From: an uncultured Desulfatiglans sp.
GTDB taxonomy: Bacteria > Desulfobacterota > DSM-4660 > Desulfatiglandales > Desulfatiglandaceae
NCBI GenBank assembly: GCA_900498135.1
Contig: LR026961.1
Location: 582,874-646,873, forward strand
DNA length: 64,000 bases
Direction: 5' to 3'
Shown: positions 28,341-37,279 of the stretch, piece by piece
How the letters are laid out: every line of letters begins with the position of its first letter
How positions within the stretch are numbered: position 1 is the stretch's first letter
Made by a program: the position numbers and the translations under genes
The notes under the pieces: generated by a model
What the model was told of the DNA's origin: nothing
The model's database searches: none
Seen by the model: only the letters and a program-made list of their open reading frames with translations

Positions 28341-29122
28341 AACCTCGAACCCTGTGGCAATGGACCGCCGCCGGGAAGCACCCGGTGGCCAGGGACTTCA
28401 TAGAGGCAGGCTCCCCGACGCAGCTTTCAAAGGCCTTTTCCGATTGGATCGCTCAAGGCTACCATCGCCTTGGAGAGTCGGAGACCAGGCGGCTGGTCCA
28501 CCAGTCCTGGCGATTCTGGGCGGGGGCAGGGAACCGGAAGGACATCGCCTGCGGCCTCATCAAAGACAGCAGCGACACGCTCGGAAGGCCCTATCCGCTC
28601 TTGATCCTCGGCACCGGGCCGTTGAATCGGTGGCAGGAACGCTGGCCTTCCCTGCTGATCGAATTCAGAGAGATGTACATGCAGATGGAAGGGTTGGCGA
28701 GCCGCCGGTTCGCCGGCTTCAAACCCTTCGAGGAGGCCGTCCGGGGCCTTCCGGCCTCCGGACCTCGGTCGAGCACCGGGTCGACCGAAGGCGGCAAAGG
28801 GATGACCGAGTCGGGGGGCGAACCTGCGGATGTTCCTGCTGAGCCGGATATTCAGGCATGGCGGGCGGAAACCGGTGGAACGGCCTATGTCCTGCCGCTC
28901 CAAAGCAGGATCTCCGGTGGTGAGGAGCAGACCGCCCGCCGGCGGCTCCTCGGATTGAGGGCGGTTCTGGCCGAAAGCCCCCAGGCCGTTTTCGCCGGCG
29001 GAAGCCCGGATCGCGTGTTTTTAGCCGTTTTCCTGCGGGGTCTGACACCCGCCGACTTTGCGCGCTTGTGGCTTTTACCTTTGGAGGAAAGACCATCCCA
29101 TGGACCCGTGGTCTCTCGGTAA
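28337..29122 (+). CDS. tagF: TagF/ImpM-like T6SS accessory protein
   Basis: TagF is known as a post-translational repressor of T6SS assembly that works alongside, or in parallel with, the PpkA/PppA/Fha pathway. The 261-residue product shows the family pattern: an opening with W-Q-W-T-A-A-G-K-H-P-V-A-R-D-F, then A-F-S-D-W-I, and a Y-P-L-L-I-L segment. The ATG at 28337 overlaps the tssM stop, and the 3' end overlaps the tssA start by 23 bases. Its presence fits the kinase/phosphatase genes found in the window. Confidence 0.85.
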   Translation: MKPRTLWQWTAAGKHPVARDFIEAGSPTQLSKAFSDWIAQGYHRLGESETRRLVHQSWRFWAGAGNRKDIACGLIKDSSDTLGRPYPLLILGTGPLNRWQERWPSLLIEFREMYMQMEGLASRRFAGFKPFEEAVRGLPASGPRSSTGSTEGGKGMTESGGEPADVPAEPDIQAWRAETGGTAYVLPLQSRISGGEEQTARRRLLGLRAVLAESPQAVFAGGSPDRVFLAVFLRGLTPADFARLWLLPLEERPSHGPVVSR

Positions 29123-31043
29123 GGAACCGATTCGGCCGGAGCAGCCGGCAGGCGTGGATGCGCGCTACGACCCCGATTTCGAGGCCCTCCAGGCCGAAAT
29201 CGACAAGCTTTCGACGCCTTCCGCCATGGGCGGCACCGACTGGGAAACGGTCGAACGCCTCGCGGCGGCCATTCTTTCCGGCAAATCGAAGGACCTGCTC
29301 GCGGCCAGCTATTTCGCGGTGGCGGCGATCCGCACCCGCGGTCTCGATGATTTGGTGCACGTACCGGGATACCGTGGGCGATTTTCGATTAGAAATAACC
29401 CACGGTATCCCGTGATCCGCACCCGCGGTCTCGATGATTTGGTGCACGTACCGGGATACCGTGGGCGATTTTCGATTAGAAATAACCCACGGTATCCCGT
29501 GATCCGCACCCGCGGTCTCGAAGGTCTCGCTCAGGGTCTGCAGGTCATGGGTGATCTGATCGAACACTTCTGGGAGGATCTCTTTCCGCCGAAGAAACGG
29601 ATGCGCGGCCGGGCGGCGGCCCTCGAATGGTGGGTCGAAAAGAGCGCGGCGGCGCTGGAGGACCTCAAGCCCGAAGGAGCGGCGGCGGAGGCGGTGCAGC
29701 AATACCGTGAGGCCCTGATGCGGGTCGATGCCCTGCTTCAGGCGAACCTCGACAGTCCGCCGCTGACCAGACCCCTCGAACGGTTTATCGATGCCCTACC
29801 GCTGCAGACCGGGGAGGCTGCGGAACCCGCCCAGGGCCCGGCGCCTCCCTCGCTAGAGGCATCGGCTTCAACTGCAGCCGCTGCGCCGGGCGAGGTCCCG
29901 GCGCTCAAGAAGGGGCCTGAGGACACAACGCCTCAATCCGCTCCAGCCCCGGCCGGGGCGGCCGCTTCCGAGCCGCATCCCCTGCGAAGAACCGTCGAAA
30001 ATCCGCCGGCCTCGGCTCCCTCTCCAGGCCCGCCGCAAGAGCCGGTCTCCGGGCCTGCCGCCCCTCCCGCTGGGGTGCGGCCCGAACCCGGCGAGGCAGG
30101 GCCGGGAACCCAGCCCGCCTCAGCGGTCGAGGCGGAAAAGGTCTTGCGCGGCGCCTTTCAGGCGGTCCGGCGGACGGCCGATTATTACCTCGGACAGGAC
30201 CTGAGCGACCCCCGGTCATACCGCCTGCGACGAATCGCGTCCTGGTCCCTGATCCAGGCCCTGCCCCCGGCCGCCGGCGGGAGGACCGAGGTCCCGCCGC
30301 CCATGAACAGGCCCCTTCTGGAAAACGAATGGAAGGGCCTGGAAGCGAAGGGCAGTTGGGAGATCCTGATCCGCAGCGCCGAGGAGCGCCTCCAGAGCGC
30401 CGTCCTGTGGCTCGACCTGAACCGCCTCACGGCCGAGTCCCTGGCTCGGATGGGCCCCCGCTGTGAAGCCGCCCGGGACGCTGTCGTCCATGAGACCGTA
30501 TCCCTGGTCAAGCGCCTCTGCGGAATCGAGGAATTGAGCTTTTCGGACGGGACCCCTTTCGCCGACGGGGCCACACGATCCTGGCTGGAATCCCACCGGC
30601 ACCGGTCGAAAACAGAGGCGCCTGAGACCGTGCAGGGGGCCGCAGCAGGCGCGGCAAACGGCCCGGATGCAGCCTTGCTGGAGCAGGCGCGCGAACTGGC
30701 CGGCCGCAAACGCCTGGCCGAGGCAGCCGAACTGCTGCAGCGCGGTCTATGCAGCGGGACGTCCCGGCGCAGGCAGATGGGATGGCGCCTGAGCCTGTGC
30801 GAATTGCTGCTCGGCGCCGCCGAGACCCAGGCGGCCTTGCCTCAGCTGGAGGCGGTCCTGCAGGACATCGACGCCTTCCAGTTGGAGAGCTGGGACCCGG
30901 ACCTTGCTGTCAAGGCGCTCAGACTCGTCTGGCGCGGATTCAGCGCCGCACCGGCGGACGACGTGCGAAATCGAGGCGCCGCCATCCTCGACCGCATCGC
31001 GAGACTCGCGCCGGCCGACGCCCTGCGTCTGGCCGGACGTTGA
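29100..31043 (+). CDS. tssA: TssA (ImpA-like) with a duplicated in-frame palindromic insertion
   Basis: TssA organises sheath assembly in the T6SS. The 647-residue product has an ImpA_N domain opening with Y-D-P-D-F-E-A-L-Q-A-E, a long Pro/Ala-rich linker (about residues 230-350) and a C-terminal domain. In the N-terminal domain, residues around 76-141 contain three copies of I-R-T-R-G-L separated by two identical 23-residue inserts; the ordinary family sequence would read straight from the first helix into E-G-L. Each insert comes from a palindromic DNA element (29327-29521). The frame is kept, so the gene is likely still expressed, but the helix pair is extended by 58 residues. The ATG at 29100 is 12 bases after GGAGG. 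Confidence 0.9.
   Translation: MDPWSLGKEPIRPEQPAGVDARYDPDFEALQAEIDKLSTPSAMGGTDWETVERLAAAILSGKSKDLLAASYFAVAAIRTRGLDDLVHVPGYRGRFSIRNNPRYPVIRTRGLDDLVHVPGYRGRFSIRNNPRYPVIRTRGLEGLAQGLQVMGDLIEHFWEDLFPPKKRMRGRAAALEWWVEKSAAALEDLKPEGAAAEAVQQYREALMRVDALLQANLDSPPLTRPLERFIDALPLQTGEAAEPAQGPAPPSLEASASTAAAAPGEVPALKKGPEDTTPQSAPAPAGAAASEPHPLRRTVENPPASAPSPGPPQEPVSGPAAPPAGVRPEPGEAGPGTQPASAVEAEKVLRGAFQAVRRTADYYLGQDLSDPRSYRLRRIASWSLIQALPPAAGGRTEVPPPMNRPLLENEWKGLEAKGSWEILIRSAEERLQSAVLWLDLNRLTAESLARMGPRCEAARDAVVHETVSLVKRLCGIEELSFSDGTPFADGATRSWLESHRHRSKTEAPETVQGAAAGAANGPDAALLEQARELAGRKRLAEAAELLQRGLCSGTSRRRQMGWRLSLCELLLGAAETQAALPQLEAVLQDIDAFQLESWDPDLAVKALRLVWRGFSAAPADDVRNRGAAILDRIARLAPADALRLAGR
29327..29521. repeat. 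Two tandem 87-bp palindromic units inserted in frame in tssA
   Basis: The 21-base sequence starting GATCCGCACC occurs at 29327, 29414 and 29501, exactly 87 bases apart. Each unit holds a perfect 14-base inverted repeat, CGGGATACCGTGGG with CCCACGGTATCCCG (first copy 29365-29378 and 29399-29412), around a 20-base AT-rich loop. The unit length is a multiple of three and has no stop in the tssA frame. This resembles palindromic elements that insert within genes and resemble protein-coding spacers. Confidence 0.9.
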
Positions 31044-31071
31044 ACGGTTTCATACCACCAAGGAGGAGATC

Positions 31072-31560
31072 ATGGCCAAAGAAGGATCCGTTGCCCCGCG
31101 TGAAAGGGTGAACATCGTCTACCGTCCGGCTCTGGGCGATGCCCAGGAAGAGGTGGAACTGCCTTTGAAACTCCTGATCCTGGGCGATTTCACCGGCAGG
31201 CCGGATGAGCGGCCCCTCGAAGACCGCGAGCCGATCAACATCGACAAGGACAATTTCAACGAGGTGCTGAAGGCGCAGGGCATCGGGCTGAACATCTCCG
31301 TGCCGAACCGTCTTGCCGAGGAGCCCGACGCGGAGATGAATGTCGACCTGCAGTTCGAGTCCCTTAAAGACTTCGAACCGGAGGCGGTGGCCCGCAAGAC
31401 GCCTGAACTCAAGCGCCTGCTCGAACTGCGCGAGGCCCTGGGCGCACTCAAAGGCCCTTTGAGCAACCTGCCGAATTTCAGAAAGAAGATACAAGAGCTG
31501 GTGAAGGACGAAGCCGCGCGCGAGCAGCTTCTGAAGGAACTCGGCGCGGAAGAAAAATAA
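31072..31560 (+). CDS. tssB: TssB, T6SS contractile sheath small subunit
   Basis: TssB pairs with TssC to form the sheath that drives the Hcp tube outwards. The 162-residue product has the expected length and pattern: L-P-L-K-L-L-I-L-G-D-F near residue 30, the D-F-x-P-E core of the middle, and a charged C-terminus. The ATG at 31072 follows AAGGAGG by five to six bases. Adjacent tssC follows after 22 bases. Confidence 0.95.
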   Translation: MAKEGSVAPRERVNIVYRPALGDAQEEVELPLKLLILGDFTGRPDERPLEDREPINIDKDNFNEVLKAQGIGLNISVPNRLAEEPDAEMNVDLQFESLKDFEPEAVARKTPELKRLLELREALGALKGPLSNLPNFRKKIQELVKDEAAREQLLKELGAEEK

Positions 31561-31582
31561 GCCAACAGGGGGAGATTGTGCC

Positions 31583-33073
31583 ATGGCAGAAGAACGCGAG
31601 CAGCAGGCTGCCGCCGCCGCTCCTGCGGAAGCGACGGAGGAGCGCTCAATCCTGGACGAAATCGTTCAGGCCACCAGACTTCAACCCTCGGACGAGGCCT
31701 ATGGGGTGACGAAACGGGGGGTCGAGGCGCTGATCACCCAACTCCTGGAGCCGGGGCGCGAGATGCCCAAGATCTCGAAGGCGGTGGTCGACGAGATGAT
31801 CGCGGAGATCGACAAGCGCCTCGGGATGCAGTTGGACGTCATCCTGCACCACCCCGATTTTCAGAAGCTCGAATCGGCCTGGCGCTCGATGAAGTACCTG
31901 ATCGACAAGACCGATTTCCGGGAAAACAACAAGATCGAGATCCTGAACGTCAGCAAGGAGGACCTTCTCGAGGACTTCGAGGACGCCCCTGAGATCACCA
32001 AATCCGGGCTCTACAAGACCGTCTATACGGCGGAATACGGCCAGTTCGGCGGACAGCCCTACGCGGCGATGATCGGGAATTACGCCTTCGGGGCCGGTCC
32101 CCTGGACATCAAACTCCTGCAATATCTGGCGAGCGTGGCCTCCATGGCCCATGCGCCCTTTATCGGCGCCGCCGGGCAGGCCATGTTCGGCCTGGACGAT
32201 TTCAACGGGCTGCCTCAGCTGAAGGATCTGAAATCCATCTTCGAGGGGCCTCAGTACACCAAGTGGCAGTCGTTCCGGCAGAGCGAGGATGCCCGATACG
32301 TCGGGCTGGCCCTGCCGCGCTTCCTGCTGCGCCTGCCTTACGGGCCGGAGACCGCGCCCGTCAAGGCCTTCGGTTACCAGGAAGACGTCTCGGCCAACCA
32401 CGGCGACTACCTCTGGGGCAACGCCGCCTTCGCCTTCGCGACACGCCTGACGGACAGCTTCGCCAAGTATCGCTGGTGCGCGAACATCATCGGCCCGAAG
32501 GGCGGGGGCACCGTGGAGGACCTGCCCCTGCACCAGTACGAGGCGATGGGGGCCATCCAGACCAAGATCCCGACCGAGGTGCTGATCAGCGAACGGCGGG
32601 AATACGAACTGGCCGAAGAGGGCTTCATCGCCCTGACCATGCGCAAGGGGAGCGACAACGCCGCCTTCTTCTCGGCCAACTCGGTCCAGAAGCCCAAATT
32701 CTTCGGGATCAGCAAGGAGGGGAAGGAGGCCGAACTGAACTACAAGCTGGGACTGCAACTGCCTTACATGTTCGTCATCAACCGCCTGGCCCATTACCTG
32801 AAGGTCATCCAGCGGGAAAACATCGGCACCTGGAAGGAAAGGGCCGATCTCGAGCGCGAGTTGAACACCTGGATCACGCAATACGTGGTCAACATGGACA
32901 ACCCCGCGCCGGAGGTCCGCAGCCGGCGGCCGCTTCGGCAGGCGCAGGTGACCGTCGAGGACGTGGAGGGCGAGCCGGGCTGGTACAGGGTCGGATTGAA
33001 GGTCAGGCCTCATTTCAAATACATGGGGGCCTTCTTCACCCTCTCCCTGGTCGGCAAACTGGACAAGGAATAA
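31583..33073 (+). CDS. tssC: TssC, T6SS contractile sheath large subunit
   Basis: The 496-residue TssC has the classic length and motifs, such as F-Q-K-L-E-S-A-W-R-S-M-K-Y-L and L-P-R-F-L-L-R-L-P-Y-G. It polymerises with TssB. The ATG at 31583 follows GGGGGAG by eight bases. A separate TssB-TssC-like fused protein is encoded near the right end of the window and is much more diverged. Confidence 0.96.
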   Translation: MAEEREQQAAAAAPAEATEERSILDEIVQATRLQPSDEAYGVTKRGVEALITQLLEPGREMPKISKAVVDEMIAEIDKRLGMQLDVILHHPDFQKLESAWRSMKYLIDKTDFRENNKIEILNVSKEDLLEDFEDAPEITKSGLYKTVYTAEYGQFGGQPYAAMIGNYAFGAGPLDIKLLQYLASVASMAHAPFIGAAGQAMFGLDDFNGLPQLKDLKSIFEGPQYTKWQSFRQSEDARYVGLALPRFLLRLPYGPETAPVKAFGYQEDVSANHGDYLWGNAAFAFATRLTDSFAKYRWCANIIGPKGGGTVEDLPLHQYEAMGAIQTKIPTEVLISERREYELAEEGFIALTMRKGSDNAAFFSANSVQKPKFFGISKEGKEAELNYKLGLQLPYMFVINRLAHYLKVIQRENIGTWKERADLERELNTWITQYVVNMDNPAPEVRSRRPLRQAQVTVEDVEGEPGWYRVGLKVRPHFKYMGAFFTLSLVGKLDKE

Positions 33074-33135
33074 ACGAAACGAAACACCCAGGGTAGCTTT
33101 TTTCGCGGGCGAAACCAGAAAGGGGGGCAGGAACC

Positions 33136-33627
33136 ATGGCTCAGACCGTACATCTTTTCCTCAAGGCCAATGGTCAGGACATCCAGGGGGACTCCACCAT
33201 CACCTCCATGGAGCGGGAAAACTCGATCGAGTGCCTTTCCTTCAAGGACTCGGTCCGGACGGCGCGCGAGGCCGCCACAGGCATGGCGACCGGGCAGAGG
33301 ACCTATGAGCCGCTCCGGATCGTCAAGCGGATCGACAAGAGCTCGCCGCTCCTGTTCAAGGCGCTGACAAACAACGAGGTCATCGAAGGCGTCTTCAAGT
33401 TTTATCGGCCCAACCCCGCCGGCGACGGCTCCACCCAGTACTTTTTCACCATCGAGATCCAGGAGGGGCGGATCTCGACAATCACACGGTTCAGCCCCGA
33501 CGTCATCGATCCGGCATCGGCCAACACACCGCCCACCGAAGAGGTGTCGTTCGTTTTCGGGTACATCCGGATGTGCTACGAACCCGACGGCGTCGAACAT
33601 ATCGACCATTGGAGTGAACGTACCTGA
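33136..33627 (+). CDS. hcp: Hcp (TssD), T6SS tube protein
   Basis: Hcp forms the hexameric inner tube that is ejected with its effectors. The 163-residue product has the family length and beta-barrel pattern, starting M-A-Q-T-V-H-L-F-L-K and including T-G-x-R-T-Y-E-P and a K-A-L-T-N segment. It follows tssC by 62 bases with a good Shine-Dalgarno. The stop codon overlaps a CTG of the following unexplained reading frame. Confidence 0.95.
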   Translation: MAQTVHLFLKANGQDIQGDSTITSMERENSIECLSFKDSVRTAREAATGMATGQRTYEPLRIVKRIDKSSPLLFKALTNNEVIEGVFKFYRPNPAGDGSTQYFFTIEIQEGRISTITRFSPDVIDPASANTPPTEEVSFVFGYIRMCYEPDGVEHIDHWSERT

Positions 33628-33925
33628 CAGGGCTTTCATGCTGGTGCTGCATCGACGAGGCCGCCGGAGGCCCTGATGCGGGAGAGCGCTTTGCGGCGAT
33701 CGGAACGGATGGCGAAGGGCCCGACCCGGCGATGGAACGGCGGTCTTCGGGTCTCTATCGAGGAAAGGACCTGTCGCGCCGGGTTGTGCCGCTCTATCCT
33801 CAGAGGTGCCCTGCCGACTGCGCGGCCGATTCCGGCAGGGAAGGGCAAGGCCGGATGGTCCTGCAGCTGCCGGAAGGGATCATCGATCCCCGCCGGGCCG
33901 ATCACTGGGCGCGGAGCGACCAATC
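33624..33925 (+). other. Unassigned open frame between hcp and tssE, possible CTG-start or decayed gene
   Basis: A frame without stops opens with CTG at 33624, overlapping the hcp stop (CTGA) with GGAG nine bases before it. Its third codon positions are GC-rich but less so than in the neighbouring genes. It has no ATG/GTG/TTG start before 33732. It continues past the tssE start to 34100, which would need an implausible 175-base overlap; shifting by one base would end it at 33933. It could be a short gene with a frameshift, or a decayed gene. No family is recognised. Confidence 0.35.
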
Positions 33926-34339
33926 ATGCGTGAAGACAGACTGCTCGAGCGGATCCGGACCTGGAAGGCGTCGCCCCTCGCACGGGCGCGCGAAGATCCC
34001 ATGCGCGTCGTCGAGTCCGTGCTCGGGCACCTGCAGAGGATCCTCAACACCCGGCAGGGCAGTGTCCCCATCGCCGAGGACTACGGGCTACCGGATCTGA
34101 CGGACATCAATGCAGACTATCCGGACTCCCTGACGCGCTTCGAGCGGGCGATACGACTGACGATCCAGAAATACGAACCTCGGCTGAAGGTGATCCGCGT
34201 CCGTTTCGTTCCGGATGAAGAGGATCTGCTGTCCCTGCGGTTCCAGATCGTCGGGAAGCTGGCCGCCGAGGACCTCAAGGATACCGTCTATTTCGAGAGC
34301 GTGGTGGAATCGGACGGCCGGGTCAGTGTCAAGCGCTGA
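33926..34339 (+). CDS. tssE: TssE, T6SS baseplate gp25-like protein
   Basis: TssE is the gp25-like wedge component of the baseplate. The 137-residue product shows the gp25 pattern with the stretch N-T-R-Q-G-S-V-P-I and the Y-G-L-P-D-L segment, then an E-P-R-L-x-V region. The ATG at 33926 has GGAG about nine bases upstream; longer in-frame starts would run into the unassigned frame upstream. Confidence 0.92.
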   Translation: MREDRLLERIRTWKASPLARAREDPMRVVESVLGHLQRILNTRQGSVPIAEDYGLPDLTDINADYPDSLTRFERAIRLTIQKYEPRLKVIRVRFVPDEEDLLSLRFQIVGKLAAEDLKDTVYFESVVESDGRVSVKR

Positions 34340-34417
34340 CCGATCCGGGGTGTCCGAAAAGACATCGACCTTCAACCGAACCCTCTTCCGACGGCGTGCA
34401 AGGAGCGGCAGGGATCG

Positions 34418-36151
34418 ATGATCAGCCGATATTTTCAGCAGGAGCTGGCGCAGCTGAGAGAGCTCGGCGAGGAGTTCGCCCGGGCGCACCCTGCCGTCGC
34501 CCCCATGCTCGGCGGGGCCGGCGCGGACCCCGATGTCGAGCGCCTCCTCGAAGGCGTGGCCTTTCTGACGGCCCAGATCAGGGAGAAGATCGAGGACGAC
34601 TTCCCCGAGATCATCCATGAGCTGATCCAGCTCATCTGGCCGCACTATCTGCGGCCGATCCCCTGCACCACCGTGATCGCCTTCAAGCCCAAGCCCATGC
34701 TCAAGCAGCCCCTGATCATCGCAAGAGGCGCCCAGATCGCGTCCGTTCCGGTCGAAGGGACGCCGTGCCTCTTCCGAACCTGCTGCGATGTGGAGCTCCA
34801 CCCGCTCCACCTGCTCGAGGCATCGTATATCGAAGCGGCGGGCCATCCGCCCGCCGTCCGCATCCTCCTCGAGCTGCGCGGCATGAAACTCGCCGATTGG
34901 ACCCCCCGCACCCTGAGGCTCTTTCTGGGAGGCGGGTATGCCCAGTCAGCCGACCTCTACCTCCTGCTGCGCAGAAGTCTCCACCGGGTTTTGCTCACAC
35001 CCGCGGAGGGAGGCGCATCCTGTGCCCTCCCGCCGGATGCCCTGCAGCCCGCCGGGTTTTCCCCCGCAGAGGCGCTCCTCCCTTATCCGCCGCATTCCTT
35101 TCCGGGCTATCGGATCCTGCAGGAATACTTCATCCTCCCGGAAAAATTCTGCTTCCTGGACTTGAACGGCTGGGAGCGCTGGCGCGATCGAGGTCCCGGC
35201 GACCGGTTCGAGATCGTGTTCGAACTGGACCACACCCCGTCACCCCCTCCCAGGATCCGCAGGGAACATGTCGTCCTCGGGGCCGCCACGGCCGTCAACC
35301 TCTTCGGCCACGACGCGGATCCGATCAGGCTGGACCACCGGACGACCGGCTATCCGGTGCGCCCTTCCGGCGTCAACACCCAGCACTACCAGGTCTACGA
35401 CATCCAGGAGGTCATCGGGGTGGCTCAGGGTAGCGCCCGGCAGCGCGCCTATCAGCCCTTCGAGGTCTTCAGCGCCCAGGGAGGACCCGTGCCGGTCTAT
35501 CAGAAGGTCTTCCGCCCTTCCCCTGTCCGGGCCGGGTACGACGTCTCCCTGTCGGTGTCCTATCCCCCCGGAGAGGGCCTGCCTGCGCCGGAGACCCTCT
35601 CCATCCGGCTGCTCTGCACGAACGGAACCCTCCCGGAAAACCTGCGTGCCGGGGACATCGCGCTGCCGACCAGCCGTTCGCCCGAATTCGCCGAGTTCGC
35701 CAATATCCGTCCGCCTGCGCCCAACATCCTGCCGCCGCTCGGCTCCAACCTCCTCTGGCGCCTGCTGGGGCATCTGTCGCTCAATTACCTCTCCCTGCAG
35801 AAGCCCGAGCATCTGCGGGCGCTGCTCGAACTCTACATCTTTCCCCAGAGCCGGGACCGCCGTGCGGTCCTAGCCAACCGCAAGCGCATCGAGGGCATCC
35901 AGGGCATCCACGTGCTCCCGGCCGACCGGCTGATCTCGGGCATCCCGATGCGGGGTCGCCACATCATCCTCCAGATGCGTCAGGACCACTTTGCCGGAGC
36001 AGGAGACCTGTTTCTCTTCGGTTGCGTCCTGGATTATTTTCTTGGCGTCTATGCCTCTCTCAACACCTTTACACGGATCGAGATCGAAGAGGTCCTGAAA
36101 GGAGAACGTCTGCAATGGCCGGCCAGGGTGGGAGACCGTTTTCTGATCTGA
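34418..36151 (+). CDS. tssF: TssF, T6SS baseplate protein
   Basis: The 577-residue TssF has the usual length and opens with the family pattern Y-F-Q-Q-E-L-A-Q-L-R-E-L-G-x-E-F. The C-terminal half contains the R-P-S-P-V-R-A-G-Y-D segment. With TssE, TssG and TssK it forms the baseplate wedge. Its 3' end overlaps tssG by 37 bases, consistent with coupled translation. Confidence 0.95.
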   Translation: MISRYFQQELAQLRELGEEFARAHPAVAPMLGGAGADPDVERLLEGVAFLTAQIREKIEDDFPEIIHELIQLIWPHYLRPIPCTTVIAFKPKPMLKQPLIIARGAQIASVPVEGTPCLFRTCCDVELHPLHLLEASYIEAAGHPPAVRILLELRGMKLADWTPRTLRLFLGGGYAQSADLYLLLRRSLHRVLLTPAEGGASCALPPDALQPAGFSPAEALLPYPPHSFPGYRILQEYFILPEKFCFLDLNGWERWRDRGPGDRFEIVFELDHTPSPPPRIRREHVVLGAATAVNLFGHDADPIRLDHRTTGYPVRPSGVNTQHYQVYDIQEVIGVAQGSARQRAYQPFEVFSAQGGPVPVYQKVFRPSPVRAGYDVSLSVSYPPGEGLPAPETLSIRLLCTNGTLPENLRAGDIALPTSRSPEFAEFANIRPPAPNILPPLGSNLLWRLLGHLSLNYLSLQKPEHLRALLELYIFPQSRDRRAVLANRKRIEGIQGIHVLPADRLISGIPMRGRHIILQMRQDHFAGAGDLFLFGCVLDYFLGVYASLNTFTRIEIEEVLKGERLQWPARVGDRFLI

Positions 36152-37212
36152 AAGACGCCCTGATCGAGGAAGGGCAGCGCTTCGCCTTTTATCAGGTGAT
36201 CCGGTTGCTGCGCACGCTGCAGCGGCCTGGACCGGAAGGGCGAAAACCTCCCGCGGATGATGTCGGAGCCGTCAGGATCCGTCCGAAGCTCGATCTGGCC
36301 TTTCCGCCGGCCGATGTGGACCGGGTCGAAGAACTGCGCCCCGATGAGCAGGGGCGGCCCGTCTACCGCGTAACCGCCAACTTCCTGGGGCTGTACGGTG
36401 TCTCTTCGCCGCTGCCTGTCTTTTACACAGAGGATCTCCTCGATGAGGCCGATGCAGAGGAGTCGGTCACCCGGGATTTCGTCGACGCCGTGAATCAGCC
36501 CTTGTTCATGCTGCTCTTCAGGGCCTGGATGAAAAACCGGCTGTTTCTACAAGTCAATGAAGAGCGAAGCAGCGACGACCTGGAGCGGCTTTTCGCGCTT
36601 CTCGGCCTTGGAGAACCGGTTCTCCGAGATGCCATGCCGGGGGCGTCCGGCCTGCTCCGCTACCTCGGGCTCCTCACGCAGTTTCCCCGTTCGGCCCTCG
36701 GCCTCGCATGCCTTCTTGGGGACGCGCTTCACGGCATCCCGATGGATATCATCCCCTGCATCCTCAGGACCGCTCCCATCCCGCCGGATCAACGCCTCTC
36801 GCTGGGATCTGCCGGAAACGCGCTCGGGAAGACCAGCTATCTGGGTGAAACCGTTCAGGACCGGATGGGACGGTTCCGCATCCGCGCTGGCCCCCTCGAC
36901 GCCGCGTCATTCCTGGCGCTCCTCCCCGGCGGGCGCGACTTCGCACGACTGAGGTCGTTGATGGCGTTTTACGTGACGGAGCCCCTGGAATACGACCTCG
37001 AACTGGTGCTCGGCGCCGGCGAGGCCAGGCCGGTCTGCCTCGGAGGTCTGGCCTGGGCCCGGCTCGGGCTGGACACCTGGACCTTTTCGGGCGGAGTGGT
37101 GGAAGAAGCCAGCGTGCGGTTCTTTCCCGAAAGGCTTCCAATCCCTGCCGTCCACCCGCCTCACACCGGCACGGAGGCCGGCGGGAGGAGCGGTGCAGCG
37201 GAGAATCGTTGA
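36115..37212 (+). CDS. tssG: TssG, T6SS baseplate protein
   Basis: The 365-residue TssG begins with the family pattern in which F-A-F-Y-Q-V-I-R-L-L-R follows shortly after the start, then the N-F-L-G-L-Y-G-V-S-S-P-L-P motif. The ATG at 36115 is preceded by AAAGGAG and overlaps the tssF end. It completes the baseplate set. Confidence 0.93.
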   Translation: MAGQGGRPFSDLKDALIEEGQRFAFYQVIRLLRTLQRPGPEGRKPPADDVGAVRIRPKLDLAFPPADVDRVEELRPDEQGRPVYRVTANFLGLYGVSSPLPVFYTEDLLDEADAEESVTRDFVDAVNQPLFMLLFRAWMKNRLFLQVNEERSSDDLERLFALLGLGEPVLRDAMPGASGLLRYLGLLTQFPRSALGLACLLGDALHGIPMDIIPCILRTAPIPPDQRLSLGSAGNALGKTSYLGETVQDRMGRFRIRAGPLDAASFLALLPGGRDFARLRSLMAFYVTEPLEYDLELVLGAGEARPVCLGGLAWARLGLDTWTFSGGVVEEASVRFFPERLPIPAVHPPHTGTEAGGRSGAAENR

Positions 37213-37279
37213 AACGAAAGTCATCACGGCCACGAGATAGCCGCAACCAGATCGACATTCGTCGATGGAGGGCAAACCC

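Noticed and set aside
29327-29521. CRISPR-like array
   Set aside because: Only two units, 87-base period, and entirely inside a coding gene with frame kept; not a repeat-spacer array.
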